64,000 nucleotides of DNA from Progne subis subis (lineage: Eukaryota; Chordata; Aves; Passeriformes; Hirundinidae). The stretch lies in the NCBI GenBank assembly GCA_022316685.1, contig JAKJHU010000036.1:6118036-6182035 (forward strand), read 5' to 3'. Below, piece by piece: positions 22,437 to 34,683 of this stretch. The position numbers and the translations under genes were made by a program. Position 1 is the first letter of the stretch, and each line of letters starts with the position of its first letter. The notes under the pieces are model-generated. The model was given only the letters and a program-made list of their open reading frames with translations, was not told the origin of the DNA and ran no database searches.

Positions 22437-22827
22437 TGTCACCCTGGTTTTTCTGAGTTTTTTAAAGCCTTTTGATTGTTCATAAAATGGAGGCAGACCT
22501 TTTAGCTACTGCACATTATTAGGAGCAGTTTCTACCTTTTTCTCATGCATGTAACATAAACAAATGCTTGGTTTTTCATTCTCTGCCCTTTGTTTGCATA
22601 TTTCTAACCTGAAAACAATTGTAACTGACAGCTGGTTTAGCCATTTGGCTGAGAAGTGAAAACTCCAGAAGCCAATCCACAGCCACAATCCACAAATATA
22701 TAAAAAGTAAGAAATAAACAGGCAGAGGAGCACTGGGCTTGGCTCAGCCTTGAGCTCGCTCGGAGGAACTCTCTGCCCTGCAAAAATCTCTCGTCTCCGT
22801 GTGATTGCTTTGTGTATCCTGGCCACA
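22437..22827 (+). mobile_element. 391-bp solo LTR with perfect 6-bp duplication
   Basis: Runs from TGTCACCCTGG to TCCTGGCCACA and is flanked by ATCTAG on both sides (22431-22436 and 22828-22833). A TATA-like TATATAAAAAG near 22697 is followed by AATAAA at 22713-22718. It is clearly the same family as the copies at 37807 (+) and 31804 (-), sharing the GGTTTTTCTGAG start and the GCTGA...AAATAAACA core. The 6-bp duplication suits an ERVK/betaretrovirus-like class. Confidence 0.93.
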
Positions 22828-25800
22828 ATCTAGTTAATTTCACTTTTCACACCACTGCCTGTAAAGTCACAACGTTTAAAAATACAAGATTCTTTGGAGT
22901 GCAACAAGATATCTACACCATATGTTTATACTGGAACTTTATAGACTAAGAGTCAACATTAGATAATCAATCTAGAAACCCGGTTCCTGAATTTTTGAAA
23001 AGAGGGGACTCAATCTCATGAGGGGCATAAGTACAATCCTCAGATTATAGTTATGCCCCTCAGTTTGCAGATCATGTTAATTCTTGAAATTAAGACATAA
23101 GTGAATTTCACTATTTCTAGATTTCACTATTTTTTTCTTTTAAAGATATGTGAGAACCTTATTTCTAGTTTCAAATGTGAATGTTCCATCCCAAGTGTAG
23201 TTTGAAAATTTGTCTTGTGATGAATAATACCTGGCATTATATATCAGAATTGTTATTCAGCAAATAATAAGAAAAAAAGTATTCAGTAGGACGTTGCCTT
23301 TGAATTTTGTAAGAGTATAGTTTCTAATACTGTAATAAATAAAGGTGTATGACCTTATCACAGATCTAGACTTTTGCCCTCTCAGTATTTTAGAAAGGAG
23401 ATAATTACAATGCTTTAAACCACTGAATTTGATAACATATTATGAATATACCAGTGCCTCTTCGCTCAGATATGTGGTTCATAACAAGATTGCTCACTGC
23501 AGGATGACACTTGTCTGATCACTTTCACGAAGAAATAGTCATTTATTTCAGTAGACACGGGTGAATCACTAATTTATAAATAAAAATCTAAATAAAATAT
23601 AAATAAAACTGGTAAAAATCCAGTCTGTTTGTTTTGTTACCCTGAAAAGATCAGACCATTTCAACATGTGTGCCTACGTGCAAAGGTCTTGGAAGCTGTT
23701 TAGCTAACAGTAATCATCAACAAGGTAAACTCATAAGCTCATGATATAGTCCTGGGCTCTTCACAAGAGTTTTGCCTTTCTGTCCCATGTCTCTGAAAGT
23801 CAGTCTGACCTATATTATAGTAATATTTCTAATTACGTGCCTTATTTTAACTCAAGAACAACTTTGGCTGTACAGTTCTTTTCAGACAGCCTGTAGTCTC
23901 TAAATAAATACTTTCTTATTTTCTTTACATTTCAAAATACAGTTGGAACCCTCTCAAGATTTTTCATTATTCCCCATGATTTTGTTAGCTAGCAGAGAAA
24001 CTTTATATTACTGAGGACACCAGATTAGCAGTTCCTGTCAGTTTCATTGTTACTTTAGTTAACACCATATCTTGCAGTGTATCACTTTTGCAATTTCCTT
24101 TGATTTCTCATTCCAGGGTCAGGGTGTTTTAGTTTTAGCAACATATAATCTTGCAGTAATAATAGTACCCAGCTTTGAAATATACTGATTTAGACAACAT
24201 TTATAAAATACTTTATTGTGTTGACATTTTTGTAGCCACCTGCCCAGTCCTAGTTTCAGGGCACAGTAAATTAGTAACTCACACTGACTAAGGGTGCCAA
24301 TTTACACTGTTTCAGCTACTCCATAGTAATTACAAAATACCTCTGCAAATAGGAAAAATTAGAGGTTTATTGTTTGCTTTTACTGAAAGAATAAGCAAGC
24401 TCCTTTTTACAATGGGTAAAAAATATGTGTCTGTATGAGTCTTTCTAATATATAACAATTTGCTCTAATTTGTGTTGCTTTCAAGTCTGAAAAATGTACC
24501 CACAGCACTTTTTTCTATTTTAAAAAGGCTGAGAGGGTGAGAGAGAGAATTTTAATTTTCATGAATTTAGTATTCACTTAGGTAATTATCTATAGCAGAC
24601 ACTCCAGGTCTGTGACATTAATTCAGTCAAGGTTTAATATCTCTCTTTTTTTTTATAAAGCAGAACACCTCTATAGGGATGCAGTGATATCAAAGGTACT
24701 CATGGAACAACCAGTGCAGGAAAGCCAGGCCGCTATACATGTGTGTACAATTTGACACACAAATGTTTGTCAAGAAGCAACAGACAAGAAGGAACAGACT
24801 CTAAAGTTGTCTTTCAAACCTGAGTTCTCTAATTGCTCCACTGTTTATTTTAGACATACATTATTTTACTTAGGAGATCACTACTTTTAAGATATTAGTT
24901 TGAAATAAGAGGGGGTTTTTGTTTGCTTGTCTGTTTGTTTTTAAAATAGGAAACTGCATTTTGTCAGAAAATTATCAGTGATCCTAACAGATTGAAGATT
25001 GAAGGAATCTATGCTGATATATGAAAGAATAATTTGCTGTTCCGGGGAACAAAATAAAATAGGAGAGGGAAAGAGAGTATGCTCCAGTGTTGAGCATCAC
25101 ACGCCCTGTAAAGCAAAAATAATTGCCCCATTGCTGTCTGCAATGCAGCATGTTTTGCATGCAAAAGAAAGAACAATAAGCATTTTATGTTCCAACCTGT
25201 AGAAAGAAGTATAACAGTCTTGACTATATTTTGATTCTTGTATGACTAGACTATGTTCAAATTAAAATATATTCTTCATTATTAGACTTATTTCTTAAGT
25301 AATTATTTATGTATGATTACATACAGCCCTCTTTTATGTAGAGAGCTATGCACCTTTTTTGCTATTGATATTGTTAGGTGACATCTGCTTTGTAGTCCTG
25401 ATAGACTGTGTCTTCCAATGGACTAAACCATTAAATTTATTAGTTTTACAGTACAAGAAATTAAAATGAAGGGAATGAAAAGAAAGGAACAGATGCAGTA
25501 AAATAGTTGTGGGTTTTTTTGTTGGGTTTTTGGGGTTTTTTTGGGTTTTTTTTCAATTTTATCTTCAACAATACATTTCTGTTTACTATATGGAAAATGA
25601 TTCAATAATTTTATTAGGTATTCTGAAATTAATCTGTATGTTTGGGTAACAAACAATGACATAGTGATTCAATTATGAATTCAGTCAGTGTTATAATCTG
25701 TTCTCACTATTTTGATCCTGTTTGGTTCCTTCATATTAAGAAACAATCTGAACAAAATCATTTACCTTCATTCTAACCCCATATTTTATTAACTCCATAG

Positions 25801-26085
25801 TATATTCTAATCAAAATATATCATGTTATCCTAAGTAAGCCATTACTTTTTTGACAGAGTCCACAGTTTTCTTATTTTTCAGCAATAAGTAGTTATCATA
25901 GAAATAATCAAGTAGTAGATTCCACCTAACCTGAATATGCAAATTTAACTATGTTAACTGATTTTCAATGATGATAAAAATCAATCTAACCTAGAAGTCA
26001 TCAACGCAAGTTCTCCTATACTGCTAGAAAAAAATAAACAAAAAACCAACACCTTTTATTCTGTTTATTTAGAACTGTACTTGCC

Positions 26086-26089
<4 letters not shown>

Positions 26090-26124
<35 letters not shown>
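26090..26124. repeat. Poly(A) run, 35 bp
   Basis: Uninterrupted A homopolymer with no recognisable retroposon body on its left. Confidence 0.9.
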
Positions 26125-26127
<3 letters not shown>

Positions 26128-26907
26128 GTTGGCATTCAAGTTTTATCTCTGTTCCAAGAATTATATGTAGCATCCTAAAATAAGATAACAATCATGAAGA
26201 AACTTAGATTCATCTCTTATATGAAACTCCTACTCCATAAATCTAAACCCTAATTCCATTGTTGTCATGCTCTTTAAACAGCAGCGAAGTATAGATAAGA
26301 GAATGAATTGCAGCTAGGATACCAGCTACTGTAGGAAGTCTGCTATACTCTTAAATCCTTTTGTTATTATGTTCTGCCTTCATCGAAAGGTAGACCTTGT
26401 TTGGACACAGAACCTCAAGGCACATGACCTTTGAATTTCAGAATGTCTCAGAAAAAAAGTTATTTGATTGAAGATTAAACTATTCTTGTTTAGATAGACT
26501 CATAAGAAAAAACAAGACAAATACAGAGAAAAACAAAGAAAATCTTTTAAAACTTTTATTTATCATTTCTACAATTTATCTGCCATCCTAACTTGATAAT
26601 GAAAAATTATTTCGATATTATAATTTCCCTTGCCTGTATTTGGCAAACTTGTAGCTACTTTGGACTCTTCAAGACCTTTTTCATCTTATATAAAAGGACC
26701 CCAACACTGATATCAATAGTGGTCACCAAGAGCTCTACTAGAGTAGTAGAAAAACAAGAAAACAATAATCAGGGTCTATATTTTAAGATGATACACCAGG
26801 AAAAGGCTGTTATATGTATGCCACATTGTACAAAAATATTACTGACAAGGTAGATTGGGATTCCGAAAAATCAATGCAAGTCAAGGGCAGGACATTTAAA
26901 ACTGGGG

Positions 26908-26946
<39 letters not shown>
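26908..26946. repeat. Poly(A) run, 39 bp
   Basis: Uninterrupted A homopolymer following ACTGGGG. Confidence 0.9.
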
Positions 26947-26949
<3 letters not shown>

Positions 26950-27801
26950 CTAGAGGATAAAATAGTTTTACATTAATATAAACCCGTAAGCTCTAAGATA
27001 AAAATTAACCACAAGCTGACAGTAGAGAGAAATATTTTTTTCCATTAGACAAGTCATTCCTTGTGTTTTTCAGAATTTTCTGCATGTCTCTCTGATTATG
27101 TTGGGCTATTGGGTGAGATGGACAATGCATTATAGCAATTCTAAGGCATTCTGCACCCTCGACCTTAAAACACTTCACTTTAGTTGCCTTTTACTATGCT
27201 GTTCTTGGAATGTAAAATTAATCAAGGTTTGATGTGATCTATGTGCCCAGGAAATCTCATCACAGCAACATATTGAAAATTAATCATAAAAATATACTCT
27301 GTAAAATTAACATTTCTCTCATTGCAATGTAATTATTATATAAATGCCAAGAAATCAGGGAAAAATTAAAAGGAAAAATTATAAAAATATTGTCTTTGTT
27401 AGAGGAGGAAGGTAACAGAGAAGAAACTTAAAGCTCTTATATAGGACTTGGCAGCAGTAAAAAACAGTTCACAATGAACAGAACTTTCTAGTTGTCAAGG
27501 TAGCTCTTGACAAATCTGTATTTTACTAACAGTTTACTGCACACAGGGATTGTCAAGAATTACAGAATTACAGAATATATAGTTATCTTTCTGTATGTGC
27601 TCATACTGCAGACAATGATGGTTAAAGGAGACTGAAATCCTCGGAGCATATGCTTCATGTCATGCCTGGAAATATCAACAACTAGGATATCCCTTAACTA
27701 TTGTGTTTCCAGCTGCATAATTTTGTGGTTGAGGTAGCAACAAAATGCTAATGTTTAACTTTTTAATTAGACTACAGAGATAAATACAATCTATTGTGCT
27801 A

Positions 27802-27802
<1 letters not shown>

Positions 27803-27835
<33 letters not shown>
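27803..27835. repeat. Poly(A) run, 33 bp
   Basis: Uninterrupted A homopolymer following GTGCTAC. Confidence 0.9.
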
Positions 27836-27841
<6 letters not shown>

Positions 27842-28878
27842 TTTTTGCTCTTAAATGAAATTATGTTATTCTCTTGTTTAGTGTCATCTACTTAATCACA
27901 AAATAAAGAAAACACATTCTTTAAACATGCAAAAGGAAAGTGAGGATTAGCATTCTATAATCAGGAGTTTTGCTACATCCTCTTCTTGCCTCTTCACCTT
28001 CTACTGTCACTATTAATGGGCTACAGAATAAAACCTATATTTTGACCTCTCAGATGCAGGGTAGCCTGCTTGCTCAAGCACTACACTTCCACCTTTTCAA
28101 TTTGGCAACCTATCTACTGAATAAGACCCTAATTAAATTTGATTATATCTGCTCAGTGCTTAGGACATGATTTACATCACTGGTGGAACACATCTAACAG
28201 TTTGTCTTAGTTTGCCTCTTTTGATCAGGAAAGGCTCACACCTGAGATTTCATAAAAAGAGAGAATTATAGCTTTTTTCTTCAAGAGGAGGCCCTTTATG
28301 TCCAGGAAGGGGTTCTGCAAGGCTGCATCTTAGAACAAGTTTTCTTCAACCTGTTCATAAACAATCTGGACACAGAACTTGAAAAGTATACTAATTTTGC
28401 CAATTATACTAATTTGGGAGTAGTTGTTGGCTCCCTTAAACATGGAAAGGCCGTGCAGAGAGACCTGACCAATCAAAGGGCTGGGCAATCACCAACCGTA
28501 TGAAGTTCAGCAAGGGAAATGAGTGCTGGATTCTGCACCTGGGAAAGCTCAACCCTGGACATATGTAGAGTGGGTACTGAGATGCTGGAAAGCAGTGCCA
28601 CAGAAACGGACCTGGGGGTTCTGGTCAGTGGCAAGTTGAACACCAGTCAGCAGTGCCCTGGCAGCCAGGATGACCAGCACTGTCCCTGGGACATCAGGCA
28701 CAGCATTGTCAGCTGGGCACGGGAGGGGATTATTCTGCTCTGCTCTACACTGGGGTAGCCTCACCTTGAGTGCTGGGGGCAGTTTTGGCTGCCACAGTGT
28801 TAACAAGATATTAGACTATTAGAGAGCATCCCAATGAGGGCAATTAAGATAGTGAAAAGTCTGTAGGGGAAGCCATAT

Positions 28879-30335
28879 ATTGGGGTTTTAGTATTTATTC
28901 CTCTTTTTATGGGAGGGAGAGATTAGGAGAAAAATAAACAAAGCAGGCTTAAGCTTTAAAATGAACAAAAATAGTTTTATTAACATACACTAAAAGGATG
29001 AAAGAAAAAAAAATAAAGTTGAGAAAAATAAAACTTGAACTAAAACAGAATGACACTTTAAAACATGCTTCTCTCCCCTTATAAACTATTAACTCTTTTA
29101 TTGAACAACATAGAAAGACACAACTTGAGATTTTCAGTCAGTTTCACTATTTAGACGTAATTATTCATTACTTTTTAGGAGAAGAGTCTAAGATTTTTTA
29201 TGAAGACGTTTGCTACAAAAAATAGTCCAGTGCTCCCAATGTCACACATCTGCTGCCACCTGGAGTTTTTGCAGACTGTGATGTTCTATCAGCAAAGCTT
29301 CTCAGTGTATCTGGGGTACTATTTATGAATACTTCTAGTCTAAAATCATCTTTGTCTCAAAGGCTGAGATCTCCTTTTAACCCAGGAACAGGGGCTTTCA
29401 AGTTCCCAAATAAATATCAACTACTTCACTTCTCAATTTTGATTAGAATAGCATTCAACCCAACAACACTAAGATGCTGCAAAGAACAGTCCATTTCTCC
29501 ATAATTTACCTTAGAGAAATCCAGTAAAAATGTCCACTTCTTCAATCCTATTCCAATATTATTAGTTCTTTCACTTCTAATCTAACTGACTTAATTTGGT
29601 GTCTGTTCTACATACCCTCTGTTTTCTTTCTTCTTTCTCTCAAGGAAGAATTGTGCTTTAAAAGTTCTATGTTGCTAGGAAAAGGTTAAATCTGCCCAGG
29701 GCTTGCAAGAGCCACATGCAAGCGCCGAGGCTGTATGAGCTGAAGAAAATGCAAAGCTGTGCTGATGGAAGAAGCTGGTAGATGTCCTTTTTTCCACCCC
29801 TCGGTCTCATCCAGGGCAGTTCAGCTCAGAGTTGTTATGAAGCTGCAGGCTTTCTCTCTCTGCTGCCAGCGGTGATTAAGCTGGGCCATGGTTTGGCCCT
29901 TTCTGTCGCGGTCCGAGCACGTGGTCCCACACTGCTGAACTGCAGCTGATTTCTTCCCTGCCAGCAAGCAGGGGAAAGGGCTCAGCTGGCCCAGTCTGCT
30001 CCCTGTGCAGGCAGCGGCCCTCAGAGGCCCGGCTGGGCCCAGCTCAGCTGCCCAGAGGGGCCTCAGGGCCCGACCTGGGCCGGCCTGCCACCTCTGATGT
30101 TACCTCATGGCTGATTCCAAAGCGAGAGGGAGACCGATCAGCAGCAGATTCGTTTTAAATGTCCCTTCCAAATTCGCATCGACATTTCCTATTGGTCAAC
30201 TTAGCTGCCAATATCCTGGCCAGCTTTTTGATAGGTCCCTCTCCTCCCCCCCAAAACCACTCCACAGTCAGGGCAGGGAAAAAACATCTCACATTTCTCT
30301 ATAACCAGAAAACAAAATTGTGCCAACCTATGATA
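28879..30335 (-). mobile_element. LTR-like element inserted in a CR1
   Basis: The left edge, read on the minus strand, matches the 3' portion of the element at 56547-58140, including AATAAAACTATTT and CAAAGCAGGCTTAAG in plus orientation. It interrupts the CR1 between GGGGAAGCC and ATGAGGAGCG and is flanked by CCATAT on both sides (28873-28878, 30336-30341). Its outer ends are not TG...CA, and it lacks about 80 bp present at the end of the 56547 copy. It contains a GC-rich core at 29690-30110. No protein frame is recognisable. Confidence 0.65.
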
Positions 30336-30540
30336 CCATATGAGGAGCGTCTGGGGTCATTTGGCTTGCTCAGCCTGAAGACTTGAGGGAAGACATAGGA
30401 GTCTACAATTTTCTCATGGGCGGAAGAGAAGGGACAGACACTGACATCTGTGGCAGCCAAGTGACATGACCTAAGGGCATGGCCTGTAGTTTTGTCAGGG
30501 GAAGTTTAGGTTGGATTTTAGAAAAAGGTTCTTCATCAGA

Positions 30541-31201
30541 TGTGGCGGTGCAAGAATGGTTTTATCAAGTTTTTATAAGAAGTTTTATGTTATGGTTCCT
30601 TTCACTGTGTCCCCAGTTCTGTAACAGTCCATCCCCTTTGAGTTGTTTCATGTCAATCATCCCACCCCCCACCTATCCTTGTCAATCCCCTCTCCCCCCC
30701 GCTCTGGAGCATCCTGTCTATCACTTTGGCACCCCTCCCCGGCTTGGGAAATTCCCAGAGAGGTGTCGAGTGATAGGTCGGTGACCGGGGGAATCCCCTT
30801 TTCCCTTTTTGTCAGTGGTCAGAGGACTTACAAGTGGACACCCCCTGTTACCCCCCAAATTCCCTGATTTACTGTCCTGTTGTGACCTCCCCTTAACTCT
30901 CCCCTGCTTATAAGATCAGGGAGGAAAATTCAAAGGGTCTCTCTGGCTGGCAGTTTGGACGAGCTGCAGAGTTCCCACAGCTCCGCTTGAATAAACCATC
31001 TTTAAACCTGCTTAGCCAAGAGCCATCCTTTTATCTACCGCCGCAGTCACAATACAATTTGGACCAGCCGCTGCTGAGAAGCCGAGTCCAGCAGGTAAAG
31101 ATAACCTGCTTACAAATCCAGACCGAAAACGCTTTGGCTGCTGTGCAGATCTGAGCCAGCCAGGGGCCCGCGTCTGCCCGGCGCGGAAAGGCACAGCCAC
31201 A
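30541..31201 (+). mobile_element. 661-bp solo LTR inserted in the same CR1
   Basis: Runs from TGTGGCGGTGCAAG to CACAGCCACA. Flanking hexamers are ATCAGA (30535-30540) and ACCAGA (31202-31207), and the CR1 reads on across the site. TATA-like CTTATAAG lies near 30909 and AATAAA at 30990-30995. Same broad family as the provirus LTRs and closest to the outer LTR at 48570-49801. Confidence 0.92.
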
Positions 31202-31415
31202 ACCAGAGGGTGGTTGGGCATTGGAACAGGCTCCCCAGGGAAGTGATCATAGCACAGAACTGTGTTGCAGAGTTCAAAAAGCATTTGGACAATGCACACA
31301 GGTATGTGGTCCAGTTCTTAAGATTGTCCTATGCAGGTCCAGGAGCTGGATTTCGATTATCCTTCTGGGTCCCTTTAAACTGATGATATTCCATTATGCT
31401 AAGATTTTATGATTC

Positions 31416-31803
31416 CAAGGAGAGGTCACGGGAAAATAGTGTAAGATACTTCAGTTTTGACAGAATGGAAAATTTGTACAGTTTTAGCATTTTATTGAAA
31501 GGTATGAAACAATTTATGTGAAAGATCTCTCAAGACCTTTAAATAGAAGCTCAGTTAATGGCATTCAGGGTATATTCTTCTGTTTTTTCAAAATAATTAA
31601 ACGTAAATTCAAGATAGCAGAACATTAAACCAATGTATCTCCAAAGCCCTCTACAAGAAATTCACATGCTATTGAACAAGTTTTCTTATACACATGAAGT
31701 AATTTAAATATATATTTTTAAAATGTAGTAAATGGGTGAAAAAAAGCAACCCAAAGGTATGACTTAGTGACAGCAGTGGTATTGTTCTCTTGATGTGGAA
31801 TTT
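31416..31803. other. Short noncoding stretch between repeats
   Basis: AT-rich; no gene or repeat recognised. Confidence 0.5.
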
Positions 31804-32206
31804 TGTGACTGGGATACCCACAGAAATCACACAAGAGACGAGAGATTTCGCAGGGCAGAGGGTTCCTCCTGAGAGAGCCAAGCTGAGCTAAGGCCAGAGA
31901 ACAAGGCAGAGAGCCCTCTGCCTGTTTATTTCTTACTTTTTATACATTTGTGGGTCTGGCTGAAGATTGGCTTCTGGAGTTTCCCACCTCTCAGCCAACT
32001 GGCCAGACCAGCCGTCAGTTACAATTGTTTTCAGGTTAGAAATATGCAAACAAAGGACAGAGAATGAAAAACAAAAGATTTGTTTATGTTGCATATGTGA
32101 GAAAAAAGTAGAAACTGCTCCTAATATTATGCAGTAGCTAAAAGGTCTTACTCCATTTTATGAAAAATCAAAAAGCTTTAAAAAACTCAGAAAAACCAGA
32201 GTGACA
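31804..32206 (-). mobile_element. 403-bp solo LTR
   Basis: Reverse-orientation copy of the 22437/37807 family: TGTGACTGGGAT at its left edge, CCAGAGTGACA at its right. GGAATTT occurs on both sides (31797-31803 and 32207-32213). Inverted TATA and polyA motifs (plus GTTTATTTCTTACTTTTTAT) lie at about 31924-31943. Confidence 0.9.
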
Positions 32207-34644
32207 GGAATTTCTCATTGGAAAATACAAAAATCAAGTGATTTCCTTCTGCGAGTCCCAATGTGACCTTTACTTTGACCTGTGCTGGTGGTAGTCAGCA
32301 GGTAGTCCATTTTAATTTTTGAAAGATGCCCCGTGACACTCAGAATAGTACTAAAATGATGTCCCATTCTCCAAATGCTTGCCCTTACACAGAAGTTCAG
32401 TAAACTAGCTGCATGAGAGCTGATATACACTTGCTGCTGAAGTGAAGTTCCTCATGGTGTGACCCAGTATCCTTTGGCTGAGAATCTTTGTATGACAATA
32501 AATGATTATTTTTTTATGAAAAGAAAAAACACTCAAAATAATTTTAAAGCCTTTAAAATAATAAGTAAATGCATCAGAAGGGAGTTACAACACTCATATA
32601 TATTCACTTTTTAAAAAATTAACCTAATCCTAGAAGACCAATAAATATGGATTTCTTGTTTTCATGTAATAGCAGTAAATATTTAGTTTAGTCATGGTCT
32701 TTATGGGACAAATCACTCTGTGCCTTAAACAGTGGGACTTTTAATACATCATGCCACGAAAGTATTCACAGTATTTAGCACAAAGTTCCATAGGGTTTTA
32801 TTAATTGTTTTTTTAAAAAAAAATAATAAATTGTTTTTTAAAAAACATTCTAAGAAAACTAATGTTTTCTCTAGAAGAAAACTATGATTTTAAATACCTG
32901 TTAAGTTTGATGAAACCACTTAACAAAAATCAAGATAGTTAATATACAGATCAGTGAGTTGAGTACAGTTAAATTTTGAGCCATACTCAAAAGGAAGTTG
33001 AAGCATTTGGATCTTTTGAAAACAGGATCTACATCGCTATTTGAGGGAACTTGACAATACTGCTTTTGCTCATAAATTCAGTTTTTTCAAGCTCAATCTC
33101 CAGTGTATAAGTCACTACAAAGCTCTTACACCTGAAGGAAAGAAAATCTGTAAAAACTACAGAAAATCTATAAGTTACTAAACTTGGGGGCTGAATATTT
33201 GATTATATTTAATAATGTAAGAAAATAGTAATTGCAAACCTTAAAACTCAGAAGTAATGCTCTTTTATTAACTAAGAAATTTTTATTCCTGAATATTTAA
33301 AACATTTAGGGCTTTCTTGTTGCTTTTTAATTTTTCCCCCTCTACTAACTCTGTTGTTAATAGCTGGGGGAAAGAGGTAGGATAGAGAAAAGGAGGCAGA
33401 AAATGAAATTTCATCCCCAGAGACTGCTTAAAGATTCAGCACTGTTTCTGCAGCCATGGAGAAGGGAAAATTTCTTAAGAAAATCTGCTTCTAGAGGTAT
33501 ATTTAAGATATAATACCCATGCACATAAGCATAAGAGAAAAAATCACTGGTAAAGAATACTTAGAAAATTAGCTTAATTTTTCCCCCTCTCTTCCCAAAC
33601 TTTTTTAATGCTGAGATGCTGATAATTGACATTGGAATATTTCTTGTATCAAATTTATCCCTATGGGTACAATTGAAACTCAGACTTCATGAGAAAAGAT
33701 TCAGCTGAGTTGTAACCAGAAAGACAGCATTTCCTTTCAAAAACTGCACTGCAGAGAAACCTCCAGTATGCAAAAAGTAGAAAAAAGTTCAAGAAGACTA
33801 TAGACCAAAAAGATAATTTTTACTTCCCAACAGTAAATGGTTTCTTTAAGCTGTAGGTTGTTGCAAATATCCAGAGGTTGATATATGACAAACTTCACAG
33901 CCACAGGTTTGTCTGTGTTCTGTGATCAGGGGAGAATGGAATCATTAAGAGGTGAGATAACAGTTCTGTATCTGTAACACATTCATCTTGAAAGTATACT
34001 ATGTTGTTATGGTTTTTTTCTTACTAGTAACTCTAGACATATATAGGATTCTGAGTGTCTCTGTGTAAACAACCATAAAATAGGATGTGTTAAAAGAAGA
34101 ATTAGAGGAAACATAAGAAATTCATGAAGCATGGCTGTCACAAGTAAGCAACATGAATATTTTGAGTTGGTGTGTGTCACATGCACATAGCTGACAAATA
34201 TAAGGTGATACATAGTATATGTGTTGTGTAATTGAAAAATATTATAGAAGATATGAGTTTTAGGGTGCCCCAAACCCTGGAATATTGTCTCAAAAAAGAG
34301 ATAAGTGTTGCACAGTGTGATTTCACTCTGTGAAATTTCTCCTCTGCAAGAAAAAAACATAAAGTCACTTTCTGATATGATCTAGAGGATTTTGACCCTA
34401 CTTCTGAAACTAGCAGCACTTCTTACATTCATTTGCATGGTCAGAAAAGTGGGATAAGAGAAGGGCTAGCTGTATTCTTATCCTTCATTTTCTTCTCTGG
34501 CCTATAGTCTCTAAATAGACTGTGTTTAAGTACTTGAGATATAGAACAACCCCAAAAGGTAAAAGGGAGAGAAATGAAACCTTATTTCCCCTCAATCAAT
34601 TAACTCCAGCTCCCAGTGGAAGAATGAGTGCAGTTTCTTCATTT

Positions 34645-34683
<39 letters not shown>

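Larger units (their letters stand above)
22828..28299. other. Long AT-rich noncoding stretch with poly(A) runs
   Basis: No gene, LTR or CR1 end could be recognised over about 5.4 kb. Three long A runs are listed separately. Short frames (up to 86 codons) lack motifs. Confidence 0.5.
28300..31415 (+). mobile_element. CR1 LINE 3' portion, split by two LTR insertions
   Basis: CR1 pieces at about 28300-28878, 30336-30540 and 31202-31415 join in order across two inserted elements. The first carries the end of the ORF2 reverse-transcriptase region (GGCTGCATCTTAG...AACAATCTGGAC, then CTGGGGGTTCTGGT). The second matches the usual ATATGAGGAGCG...TTGCTCAGCCTGAA block. The third has GGTTGGGCATTGGAACAGGCT and ends in the CR1 3' tail, ATTTTATGATTCC. 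Reading frames are broken and the 5' part is missing, as normal for CR1. Confidence 0.88.
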
